42,635 nucleotides of DNA from positions 1 through 42,635 of the forward strand of contig JAAXJB010000054.1 of the NCBI GenBank assembly GCA_012270065.1, in the 5' to 3' direction. The notes beneath the pieces were generated by a model. It had not been told where the DNA came from, did not search any database, and saw nothing but the letters and a program-made list of their open reading frames with translations. A program made the position numbers and the translations under genes. This document shows, piece by piece, positions 35,284 to 42,635 of the stretch; within the stretch, counting starts at the first letter, position 1, and the number at the start of each line of letters is the position of its first letter. The DNA is from Rubripirellula sp. Lineage in GTDB: Bacteria > Planctomycetota > Planctomycetia > Pirellulales > Pirellulaceae.

Positions 35284-36502
35284 GAGTTTGACAGACAAAT
35301 CCAATTTAAATTTTGATCCTCACCTGCCTTGCATCACCTCTGCGTGCTGCATTCAGGATCAGCCCGCGGCCGACGGCGCCTGCCCGGATTCCTTTCAGGC
35401 TACGGTCAGTGCGCTGAATGGACCGGCGGACTTTCCGCCGATGACAGCTGCCATCGTCCCTGGTGACCATGTTGCTATCGCGTTGGATCCAAATACGCCG
35501 GAAGTTTGTCGCATCCTTGCAGGTGTGCTTCAGGTGTTACAGGAAAGTGATGCCGAAACTGTCAGCGTCATCGTAAGTGATGAAGTCAGTGATCAAATAT
35601 TTGCAGACATCTGTTCGGTAGCCGGTGACACCGTTCAGGTAGAAATCCACCGCCCCTCGGACCGCGAAGCGTTACGTTTTCTGGGCCCTGACTCTTTGGC
35701 TCATCCGATGTATCTGAGCAGACTGGTGGTCGATGCAGATTTTGTCTTGCCCATCACAACCGGACGCTGCGGCGACTTGGATCGGCAACACGACCTTTTT
35801 GGTTTTTTCCCTTCATTCTCCGACTCTGCCTCGCGATTACGCTCGATGTCTCTCCCAAACGGCATCGAACCTGACGCCACTGACCCGCATGAGCCGGCTT
35901 GGGCACTGGGCGCCCAGCTGATCCTTTGCGTCACGGCAACCAGAACCGGCGAGGCTGCCAATGTGATCGCTGGCACCCCCATTGCGATTCGCAAGCACCT
36001 TCAGGAATCTCGATTTTCGTCTTCCCAGGAATCCCCCACTTCGTTGATTGTCGCAACGCTGGATGGGAACCAGCAACAGCAGACTTGGCAAAATATTGCC
36101 AGAGCCGCAGCGACTGCTGCGCAACTGGCCGAGCAAGGTGGCACGATCGTATTGTGGAGCAACATTGCCGAAGCACCCACGAACTCCCTGCTCAGCATCA
36201 CGAGTGAAGATGACCTTTCAACCGACTCGGAACCACTCGGTGAGGATGAATTCCCGGAATGGGACCCACTTCTCGAACCAGCGAAAACACTGCGGAGTCT
36301 TGTTCACGAATATCGGATTCTATTACGAAGCCAGCTCTCACCCGAAGACACCGAGTCCCTCGGCATGGGCGTCATTGGATCAGTTGATGAACTTTCCCAC
36401 CTGACTCGTTCTTTTTCAGCGTGCAGGGTGCTGCGAGCTGCCAGTTTTTGTTGTTCCTCCGCAACACAGTCCCAAAAGATCACAGTCCCCGAGAATCAGT
36501 GA
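35282..36502 (+). CDS. LarA-like (DUF2088) protein, probably catalytically altered
   Basis: A 406-residue protein whose middle part resembles the lactate racemase LarA fold. MTAAIVPGDHVAIALDPNTPE and the following helix match the family's first strand and helix, where LarA usually has DHTRP. YLSRLVVDADFVLPITTGRC matches the second conserved block, and the segment after it has GFFPSFSD in place of GGRKAVFPG. The His and Lys residues that bind the nickel-pincer cofactor in LarA are not apparent. The N-terminal 50 residues are Cys-rich (ITSACCIQDQ). ATG 35282 was chosen over the longer frame from 35156, whose extra part is antisense to the small ORF. It has no larB, larC or larE neighbours. Confidence 0.5.
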   Translation: MSLTDKSNLNFDPHLPCITSACCIQDQPAADGACPDSFQATVSALNGPADFPPMTAAIVPGDHVAIALDPNTPEVCRILAGVLQVLQESDAETVSVIVSDEVSDQIFADICSVAGDTVQVEIHRPSDREALRFLGPDSLAHPMYLSRLVVDADFVLPITTGRCGDLDRQHDLFGFFPSFSDSASRLRSMSLPNGIEPDATDPHEPAWALGAQLILCVTATRTGEAANVIAGTPIAIRKHLQESRFSSSQESPTSLIVATLDGNQQQQTWQNIARAAATAAQLAEQGGTIVLWSNIAEAPTNSLLSITSEDDLSTDSEPLGEDEFPEWDPLLEPAKTLRSLVHEYRILLRSQLSPEDTESLGMGVIGSVDELSHLTRSFSACRVLRAASFCCSSATQSQKITVPENQ

Positions 36503-37065
36503 GGATCAATGCTGAATGGGGGTGATTCTGTGCTTCGTCACTTGTTCGTTGCAGCCTCGCCAATGCAACCCGGGCCATTAGCTCTGCTTGCACATTTTGA
36601 ACGTCAAGATCGCATGTCGATCTGGTAAAGATTCCGTGCCATGATTTGCCGGGCACATCAATAGATCGCGTTGCCGACAGACTTCGCCCCGCAACCAGCC
36701 AGATTTCTCTGGTCCACCCTTATCCGCCACCTGCGTTTCGTCTGAGCTTTGAATCAACGAGGGTTGATCGGATACTTCAGATCGTAACGCATCTGCCATT
36801 TCTAGGGCACGCTGACAAACTTGGTCGACTTTTTTGATTAGCAACAGTTGGGGAATGAGGGCAAAATTGCCGATAGCCTCTCTCAGGCGGAATTTCCGAA
36901 GTGAATTTCACAACGGGAGCAGCAATCCGCCAAAACCGTGATGGATCGCACCTCCCAATCGCGTGCCTGTCAAGAAAATGGCTTTCTCGACGGCACCTTG
37001 CCCCATCCTGCTGGATTACCTTCCCTGTGATGTTGAACAACTCTTTTCAGACAGCGAGTCTCCGC
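36503..37065. other. long intergenic region with a possible minus-strand remnant
   Basis: 563 bp between the LarA-like and RNase H-like genes. On the minus strand a frame from about 36895 to 36578 reads KFRLREAIGNFALIPQLLL, then VDQVCQRALEMADALRSEV and a polar tail. It has only a TTG start (36844) partway in, and an upstream TGA closes the frame at the front. It may be a gene remnant. Plus-strand ATG 37030 is an alternative start for the following gene. I see no promoter or terminator that I can defend. Confidence 0.3.
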
Positions 37066-37680
37066 ATGAGCAACGCGGAAGACTCTGATCGATGCTCGGA
37101 TTACCTGTTGGTTTGCGAAGCGCGGGCGTCTTCCCTCTGTGAGGGCACCTGGCACTTTTCACTGGAAAGCTCGGACGGAAACCCGGTCTTTGATGCGGGT
37201 GATGTTGACTTGGGCGATCTAAATCGCCTGACGTTGCTCGCTGCAGTTCGTGGACTCGAGGCCATTGATGGCCCGGCATCGGTAACCTTATTGAGCCACA
37301 ATCGCTACCTGGTCCGATCACTCTCGGACTCTCTCCCCCGTTGGCGGGAAAATGATTTTGTCTGGGAGCATTTTGGACGCAAGATTGACGTGCAGCACGC
37401 GGATTTATGGCGGAGGGTTGACCGGGCACTTTCCATTCATCGGGTGGAGGCATGCCTTGTCTCCTCGCGACTGGTCAGTGTGGGTTCGGATCGCAGAGTC
37501 AAACAAAGCGGAACCGAACGTGTCCGTGTCGATTCGCCGCACCGTCATCCGTCGGGACCTCGCGGGACGAATCGTACACAGGATCAATTACGACGTTGGT
37601 TGATGCGTGGTAGTTCCGGAGAAGGTACTGCGGAATCTGCTCGCAGGTTCACGGCCCGGGATCTGGTGGAATCCAATTGA
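37066..37680 (+). CDS. RNase HI-like protein lacking catalytic residues
   Basis: A 204-residue product from ATG 37066 (ATG 37030 is also in frame). Residues about 12-125 follow RNase HI closely. NRLTLLAAVRGLEAI matches E. coli NRMELMAAIVALEAL, and VTLLSHNRYLVRSL matches VILSTDSQYVRQGI. HADLWRRVDRALSIHRVEA matches the VDLWQRLDAALGQHQIKW block. The catalytic acids are changed: Glu48 corresponds to Thr56, Asp70 to Asn79, Asp10 possibly to Glu18, and the Asp134 segment is absent. It therefore should not cleave RNA-DNA hybrids but may bind nucleic acid. The C-terminal 70 residues are Arg/Ser-rich and polar, as in nucleic-acid-binding tails. It precedes glgB by 83 bp, without obvious functional link. 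Confidence 0.65.
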   Translation: MSNAEDSDRCSDYLLVCEARASSLCEGTWHFSLESSDGNPVFDAGDVDLGDLNRLTLLAAVRGLEAIDGPASVTLLSHNRYLVRSLSDSLPRWRENDFVWEHFGRKIDVQHADLWRRVDRALSIHRVEACLVSSRLVSVGSDRRVKQSGTERVRVDSPHRHPSGPRGTNRTQDQLRRWLMRGSSGEGTAESARRFTARDLVESN

Positions 37681-37763
37681 CGGCTGTGAGCATTCATGTG
37701 GACATGGCGGTGGAATCAGTTAGCCCGTTTCATTTACCCTGACGCCGCCCTAGCGGATCACAA

Positions 37764-40016
37764 ATGCACACTCAAGTATCGCTATCCTGTATCAGTCAGT
37801 TGATCGCAGGTACCCACGAGAATCCCTCCAGCGTGCTTGGACCGCACCCTGTTGATTACCTTGGCAGCGAAGCGGTAGCGGTAAGGACACTGCTTCCCAA
37901 CGCGAAGGCGGCTTGGATCATTGACAGGCAGAGTGGCTTGCGTCGCCCCATGCGTCGTTTGCATCCAGCGGGTTTTTTTGAAGCGATTTGTCACGGAGAG
38001 GTCGACGAAACGTCCGGATCAGTTCAAGATGTCGCGCACGGAAAGTGCAATACATCCAGATACCGTATTCAGATGACAGACAAGACGGGTGAAATCATCG
38101 ACATGCAAGATCCGTATGCCGCGCCGTCCATTTTCAGTGATCTCGACAGACACCTGATTGGGGAAGGCCGTCATCATCGGCTTTATGACCGACTGGGTGC
38201 TCAACCTCGAATCATTGATAACGCAGCGGGTGTGAACTTTGCTGTTTGGGCCCCCAATGCCAAAAGTGTTCAGGTCGTGGGCGATTTCAATGATTGGGAT
38301 GGCCGTGATCACACTGCTCGAATGCTCGAGCACCTTGGCATCTGGGAACTTTTCGTTCCCGACGCGTCGGTTGGCGATAAGTACAAGTACCGAATCCACA
38401 ACCAGAATGGCGAATGGATCGACAAGAGCGACCCTGTTGGTTTTGCTGCCGAACTGCCACCGCTCACAGCATCGATTGTGACTGATCTGCAGAACTATCA
38501 ATGGAATGATGGTGACTGGATGTCCCAGCGTCACGACTGGAACCCGTTGCAATCTCCCATGAACACCTACGAAGTCCACTTGGGGAGTTGGCAGAAAGGT
38601 CCCGGTCGCACCCATGGCTGGCTTGATTACAGAGACCTCGCCAAACGTCTGGTTGATTACTGTCATCGGATGCATTTCACGCATGTGGAACTGATGCCCA
38701 TCACCGAACATCCATTCACGGGTTCCTGGGGCTATCAGACCGTCGGTTATTTTGCTCCGACATCTCGGCATGGGAAGCCGGAAGACTTCATGCACTTTGT
38801 TGATTACATGCATCAACACGGAATCGGGGTGATCATTGACTGGGTTCCCGCCCATTTCCCCAAAGACATCCATGGCCTTGCCAGATTTGATGGATCTGCG
38901 TTATACGAGCACGCCGATGCACGTCAGGGAGAACATCCCGACTGGGGCACTCTGATATTCAACTATGGCAGAAATGAAGTTCGCAACTTCCTGATTGCCA
39001 ACGCGCTTTTCTGGTTGGACAAATATCACATCGACGGACTACGTGTTGATGCCGTTGCTTCCATGCTTTACCTGGATTACAGCCGGGAACATGACCAGTG
39101 GATTCCCAACCGTCATGGGGGACGGGAGAATCTGGAGGCCATCGAGTTCCTCCGTGAGTTCAACGAAGCCGTGCATGAAAATCATCAAGGTGTCATCACG
39201 GCAGCAGAAGAATCGACCGCCTGGCCGGGTGTCTCCCGCCCGACCTCCGATGGTGGACTCGGATTCACATGCAAGTGGAACATGGGATGGATGAATGACA
39301 CACTCGATTACTTCCAGAAGGAACCCGTCCATCGGAGCCATCATCAGAATGATCTGACCTTCAGTTTGATTTATGCTTTCACCGAAAACTTCGTCCTGCC
39401 ATTATCGCACGATGAAGTGGTTCACGGCAAAGGCGCCATGCTGAGCCAGATGCCGGGCGACCTGTGGCAGAAATTTGCCAATCTGAGACTGCTCTATTCG
39501 TACATGTGGACACACCCTGGCAAAAAACTGCTGTTCATGGGCGGCGAATTCGGGCAATGGAACGAGTGGAACCACGACGATGGTCCCCAATGGGAACTGC
39601 TGGACTTTGAGAATCACCGCGGAGTCCAGCAACTGGTCGCTGACCTGAACAAGCTCGTCGTTCAAAACCCGGCTCTCCACGAACTGGATTTCGCAGAAGA
39701 AGGCTTTGAGTGGATAGATTGCCTGAACGCGCGTGACAGCGTTCTGGTCTATCTGAGAAAAGGCCTCAACGGGACACCACCTTTACTTGTCTGTGTGAAC
39801 ATGACGCCGGTGGTTCGCTATGACTACCAGGTTGGGGTTCCCAACAGCGGTTTCTGGAAAGAAATCTTCAACAGTGACAGTTCCACTTATGGTGGAACTG
39901 ACATTGGCAACTTTCCAGGAAGAAAAACAACTGGAAACAGCCATCATGAACGGCCGGACAGTATCCTGGTGAATCTGCCACCACTTGCAACCACGATTTT
40001 CAGGCTGGAAAACTGA
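37764..40016 (+). CDS. glgB: 1,4-alpha-glucan branching enzyme
   Basis: Glycogen branching enzyme of 750 residues (GH13 subfamily 9). It transfers alpha-1,4 chains to 6-positions. Two N-terminal beta-sandwich regions are visible, a GlgB-type N1 domain (about 10-115) and a CBM48 domain (NFAVWAPNAKSVQVVGDFNDWDG, about 155-250). The catalytic barrel has ELMPITEHPFTGSWGYQ, DGLRVDAVASML (nucleophile Asp), ITAAEESTAWPG (acid/base Glu) and PLSHDEVVHGK (third acid), followed by a C-terminal beta domain. Length and motif order are normal. ATG 37764 has no strong ribosome binding site. No other glg gene is in the window. Confidence 0.95.
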   Translation: MHTQVSLSCISQLIAGTHENPSSVLGPHPVDYLGSEAVAVRTLLPNAKAAWIIDRQSGLRRPMRRLHPAGFFEAICHGEVDETSGSVQDVAHGKCNTSRYRIQMTDKTGEIIDMQDPYAAPSIFSDLDRHLIGEGRHHRLYDRLGAQPRIIDNAAGVNFAVWAPNAKSVQVVGDFNDWDGRDHTARMLEHLGIWELFVPDASVGDKYKYRIHNQNGEWIDKSDPVGFAAELPPLTASIVTDLQNYQWNDGDWMSQRHDWNPLQSPMNTYEVHLGSWQKGPGRTHGWLDYRDLAKRLVDYCHRMHFTHVELMPITEHPFTGSWGYQTVGYFAPTSRHGKPEDFMHFVDYMHQHGIGVIIDWVPAHFPKDIHGLARFDGSALYEHADARQGEHPDWGTLIFNYGRNEVRNFLIANALFWLDKYHIDGLRVDAVASMLYLDYSREHDQWIPNRHGGRENLEAIEFLREFNEAVHENHQGVITAAEESTAWPGVSRPTSDGGLGFTCKWNMGWMNDTLDYFQKEPVHRSHHQNDLTFSLIYAFTENFVLPLSHDEVVHGKGAMLSQMPGDLWQKFANLRLLYSYMWTHPGKKLLFMGGEFGQWNEWNHDDGPQWELLDFENHRGVQQLVADLNKLVVQNPALHELDFAEEGFEWIDCLNARDSVLVYLRKGLNGTPPLLVCVNMTPVVRYDYQVGVPNSGFWKEIFNSDSSTYGGTDIGNFPGRKTTGNSHHERPDSILVNLPPLATTIFRLEN

Positions 40017-40218
40017 TCCCCACCTGAGGTCAGTTGTCGGTGGCGATTCCAGAGGGCCGCATCGTCCATGAAAAGGGGGGCATTTCCCCCTGGCACCCAC
40101 CGCTGCAGCCACTTTCATCCCATCAGGAAACGGTATACTGGTGGTGCGAAACAGTTCGCTCTTGTGCAACCCTATCTGTGCAACCCCGTCTCTTCACCGC
40201 CCAAACACCAACGATCTC
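40017..40218. other. gap between glgB and the DUF151 gene
   Basis: A G6 run (40075-40080) and a C5 run (40086-40090) can pair as a short G/C hairpin but are not followed by T residues. TATACT at 40134-40139 could be a -10 for the downstream operon, without a good -35. No gene is seen. Confidence 0.3.
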
Positions 40219-40632
40219 ATGCCGGTAAAGATGCAACTAGCCCGGATCATCATTTCCGAGCTAACCGAGAACCAGGTCATTTACCTGCAAGAAGTCGACG
40301 GGGAACGCGAATTCCCAATCCTGATCGGGATTTTTGAAGCGACGAATATCGATCGGCGTGTCAAGGAAGGCTATGTCCCCCCTCGGCCGTTGACCCATGA
40401 CCTGGTCGTGAATGTGGCGAATGCTCTGGATGCCAAAATCGAAAGTGTTGTCATCAACGACTTGAATCAGAGCACGTACTTTGCGCAACTGCGGCTTGTG
40501 AAATCCGATGGTGAAGTGATCGAGATTGATTCGCGTCCAAGTGATGCGATTGCCGTGGCTGTCACATTCTCTCCACCGCTTCCCATATTTGTCAGCGAAC
40601 ATGTACTTGAAGAAGCTACATCGGCAATCTAA
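40219..40632 (+). CDS. bifunctional nuclease family protein (DUF151)
   Basis: A 137-residue protein of the DUF151/BFN family. Typical segments are present: QLARIIISELTENQVIYLQE, EFPILIGIFEATNI, RPLTHDLVVNVANALDAK, VVINDLNQSTYFAQLRL and IDSRPSDAIAVAV. Plant homologues have DNase and RNase activity, and bacterial members are small stand-alone proteins of unclear role. ATG 40219 fits the family N-terminus; the open frame from 40141 adds an unrelated leader. panC follows after 17 bp and the UDP-xylose synthase gene after that, suggesting cotranscription. Confidence 0.9.
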   Translation: MPVKMQLARIIISELTENQVIYLQEVDGEREFPILIGIFEATNIDRRVKEGYVPPRPLTHDLVVNVANALDAKIESVVINDLNQSTYFAQLRLVKSDGEVIEIDSRPSDAIAVAVTFSPPLPIFVSEHVLEEATSAI

Positions 40633-40649
40633 TCAGATCGAACACCGCC

Positions 40650-41540
40650 ATGGAAGTCATTGATTCGCCGGAGCTTGCCAGAAAGTATGTCACCTCATTA
40701 CGTTCTCAGGGGCGTACAGTCGGGTTCGTGCCCACAATGGGAGCTTTACACGATGGACACCTGTCCTTGGTGGAGGCGGCCCGTTCCTGCGACTTCACGG
40801 TGGCAAGCATTTTCGTCAACCCGACGCAATTCGGCCCGAACGAGGATTTGGAGACGTATCCGCGCACCCTACAGTCAGATCTCGAAAGCCTGGAACAATG
40901 CGGTGTTTCTGCCGTCTTCGCACCAACGGCGGAAACGATGTATCCCAAGGGTTTCAGCACCTACGTTTCAGCACCCAAGATTGGCGATACTCTTGAAGGT
41001 GTCTGTCGCCCAGGCCACTTTCGTGGTGTTGTCACGGTGGTCTTGAAGCTTTTCCAGGCGCTACCAGTAACACACGCTTATTTTGGCAAGAAGGATTACC
41101 AGCAATGGCGGGTGATCGAAGCCATGACGCGAGACCTCAGTCTCGGAACCGAAATCATTGGATGCGAGACCGTCCGAGAATCTGACGGATTGGCGATGAG
41201 CAGTCGAAACCAGTACCTGAGTCAGGAGGAACGGCAGCGGGCATTGCTGTTATCACAATCACTGGCAGAGGTTGAAAAGGCGTATCATGCTGGTGAACGC
41301 TGCGTCGAATCGCTCCAACATCAGATGCATTCCATTTTGACAGGCCAACCTGTATCGGCAGACTCGCACACAGAAACTCCCCTGCCTTCAATGGGACTCG
41401 ACAGCGTTGATTACGCAACGATCGTGGCAGCACAGGACCTGACACCGATGGAGTCCATTGATCGCCCTGCCGTTGCTCTGATCGCAGGGAACGTGGGAAC
41501 GACCCGTTTGATTGACAATCGCGAACTCCGGCCGCTCTGA
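40650..41540 (+). CDS. panC: pantothenate synthetase
   Basis: Joins pantoate and beta-alanine using ATP, the last step of pantothenate (vitamin B5) synthesis. The 296-residue product has the family motifs: FVPTMGALHDGHLSLV (HxGH nucleotide-binding motif), SIFVNPTQFGPNEDLETYPR, GHFRGVVTVVLKLF, HAYFGKKDYQQ and the KMSKS-like MSSRNQYLS. It has a slightly longer insertion (about 225-245) before the C-terminal DYATIV segment than typical 280-residue enzymes. No panB or panD is nearby. Confidence 0.95.
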   Translation: MEVIDSPELARKYVTSLRSQGRTVGFVPTMGALHDGHLSLVEAARSCDFTVASIFVNPTQFGPNEDLETYPRTLQSDLESLEQCGVSAVFAPTAETMYPKGFSTYVSAPKIGDTLEGVCRPGHFRGVVTVVLKLFQALPVTHAYFGKKDYQQWRVIEAMTRDLSLGTEIIGCETVRESDGLAMSSRNQYLSQEERQRALLLSQSLAEVEKAYHAGERCVESLQHQMHSILTGQPVSADSHTETPLPSMGLDSVDYATIVAAQDLTPMESIDRPAVALIAGNVGTTRLIDNRELRPL

Positions 41541-41606
41541 TATCATTCTGTATTCCTGCCCGAAACACATTCCAATGCCCTCTTTACTCATTCGAAAGTT
41601 GGTCTG

Positions 41607-42578
41607 ATGATTCAGCGTATCCTCGTCACAGGCGGTGCTGGGTTTCTTGGTTCGCACCTGTGTGAACGTCTGGTTGATCAGGGGCATGATGTGATCTGCC
41701 TTGACAATTTTTTCACCAGCCAGAAGTCAAACGTTCAACACTTGCTGAACGCACCCAACTTCGAAATTCTCAGGCACGATGTCACGTTGCCGATCTTTCT
41801 GGAGGTCGACCAGATTTACAATCTGGCATGCCCGGCAGCACCCGGACATTACCAGTACAACCCGATCAAAACAATCAAAACCAGTGTTTTGGGTTCAATC
41901 AACATGCTGGGCGTTGCAAAACGCTGCGGGGCAAGGATCCTGCAGGCAAGCACAAGTGAGGTTTACGGTGATCCCGAAGTGCATCCACAAGTAGAAAGCT
42001 ATCGCGGGAGCGTCAATCCAATTGGCATCCGGGCCTGTTACGACGAGGGAAAACGTGTCGCGGAAACCCTGTTCATGGATTATCACCGCAGCAACGCGGT
42101 CGACATTCGAATCGTTCGGATTTTCAACACATACGGTCCGCGCATGCATCCCTATGATGGTCGTGTGGTTTCCAATTTCATCCGCCAGGCATTGAACGAC
42201 GAGGACATCACCATCTTCGGTGACGGCAGCCAGACACGATCATTCTGCTACCGTGACGATCTCGTTGATGCCCTGATCTCGATGATGAACCATGATGGCG
42301 ACTTTGTGGGCCCAGTGAACATTGGGAACCCGACGGAGTTCACCATTCGCGAGCTTGCTCAAAAAATCATCGAGCTGTCAGGAGGCTCAAGTAATCTTGT
42401 TCACAAGCCGCTGCCGGCAGACGATCCTACGCGTCGACGTCCGGACATTACTCTGGCCAAAAAAGAACTTGGATGGGAGCCTCGCATTTCACTTGCGGAC
42501 GGACTCCAACAGACGATCGACTGGTTCCGTTCCATCAGACTGCAAGATTATCGACCACCAACTCCCAACTACAGTTGA
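41607..42578 (+). CDS. UDP-glucuronate decarboxylase (UDP-xylose synthase)
   Basis: Extended SDR enzyme that decarboxylates UDP-glucuronate to UDP-xylose with bound NAD, supplying xylose for exopolysaccharide or LPS. The 323-residue product has [15 protein letters not shown] for NAD, the UXS-type block [16 protein letters not shown] followed by [31 protein letters not shown], the catalytic YDEGK in [12 protein letters not shown], and [21 protein letters not shown]. These blocks separate it from dTDP-glucose dehydratases. The usual YWGNVNPIGIR segment reads [11 protein letters not shown] here. ATG 41607 is preceded by TTGGTCTG without a strong ribosome binding site. Confidence 0.93.
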   Translation: MIQRILVTGGAGFLGSHLCERLVDQGHDVICLDNFFTSQKSNVQHLLNAPNFEILRHDVTLPIFLEVDQIYNLACPAAPGHYQYNPIKTIKTSVLGSINMLGVAKRCGARILQASTSEVYGDPEVHPQVESYRGSVNPIGIRACYDEGKRVAETLFMDYHRSNAVDIRIVRIFNTYGPRMHPYDGRVVSNFIRQALNDEDITIFGDGSQTRSFCYRDDLVDALISMMNHDGDFVGPVNIGNPTEFTIRELAQKIIELSGGSSNLVHKPLPADDPTRRRPDITLAKKELGWEPRISLADGLQQTIDWFRSIRLQDYRPPTPNYS

Positions 42579-42599
42579 ACCGGAACAGTCAACTCAACG

Positions 42600-42635
42600 A
42601 CTCATTGGACGCTGTACTCATTGGCCACCGTACTC
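42600..42635. repeat. 16-bp tandem repeat cut by the window end
   Basis: ACTCATTGGACGCTGT (42600-42615) is followed by ACTCATTGGCCACCGT (42616-42631) and ACTC at the edge. Two units plus the start of a third are visible, 21 bp after the UDP-xylose synthase stop. The array may continue beyond the window. Confidence 0.6.

Noticed and set aside
36777-37040. 87-residue minus-strand ORF
   Set aside because: Cys/Arg-rich composition and it overlaps a more protein-like frame; no family recognised.
40075-40090. G6/C5 hairpin after glgB as a terminator
   Set aside because: The stem is short and homopolymeric, with no T-run after it.

Overview
The window looks like a chromosomal segment of a planctomycete (Planctomycetota), roughly 50% G+C. 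The signs are a PSCyt1-PSCyt2-PSD1 (DUF1549/DUF1553) giant exported protein, an exported formylglycine sulfatase, exported HEAT-repeat proteins, Gln-rich coiled-coil secreted proteins, and a MoxR/DUF58/transglutaminase cluster. I see no phage, plasmid, IS element, CRISPR, rRNA or tRNA. Assignments rest on reading motifs by eye; no database search was possible.

Layout. (1) 1-2083: the end of an operon for two Gln-rich proteins; the first is entered mid-gene or has a damaged 5' end. (2) 2277-7496: a phosphate operon pstS-pstC-pstA-pstB-phoU, preceded by a two-copy CTTAACA direct repeat that resembles a Pho box and with a hairpin between pstS and pstC. PstA carries an unusual hydrophilic insertion of about 115 residues. 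(3) 7794-10106: an exported sulfatase and an SDR oxidoreductase 3 bp apart. (4) 10505-13656: an exported HEAT protein with a degenerate receiver-like C-terminus, followed by a sigma-54 activator without a sensor domain. (5) 18465-13706 (minus): kdsD, kdsC and a 998-residue LptC/OstA-like protein. This is the proteobacterial kdsD-kdsC-lptC order and implies an outer membrane with Kdo-containing LPS. (6) 23050-18595 (minus): a flippase-like membrane protein and the PSCyt/PSD1 protein. (7) 23251-25408: lipoamide dehydrogenase, convergent with an MnmD-like tRNA methyltransferase. (8) 25778-30333: moxR-DUF58-transglutaminase operon. (9) 30436-33374: an FHA-GAF histidine kinase divergent from a second moxR. 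(10) 33534-36502: a HEAT membrane protein and a small ORF on minus, whose ATG shares a CATG with the ATG of a LarA-like gene on plus. (11) 37066-42578: a catalytically degenerate RNase HI-like protein, glgB, a bifunctional-nuclease (DUF151) protein, panC and UDP-xylose synthase.

Together these are mostly housekeeping and envelope functions: phosphate uptake, Kdo/LPS supply and transport, glycogen branching, pantothenate, UDP-xylose, and protein quality or secretion by MoxR systems. The less ordinary elements are the enlarged PstA, the giant LptC-like protein beside kdsCD, the exported pseudo-receiver, the RNase HI pseudoenzyme, the overlapping divergent start codons, and several unrelated 15-18 bp tandem repeats.
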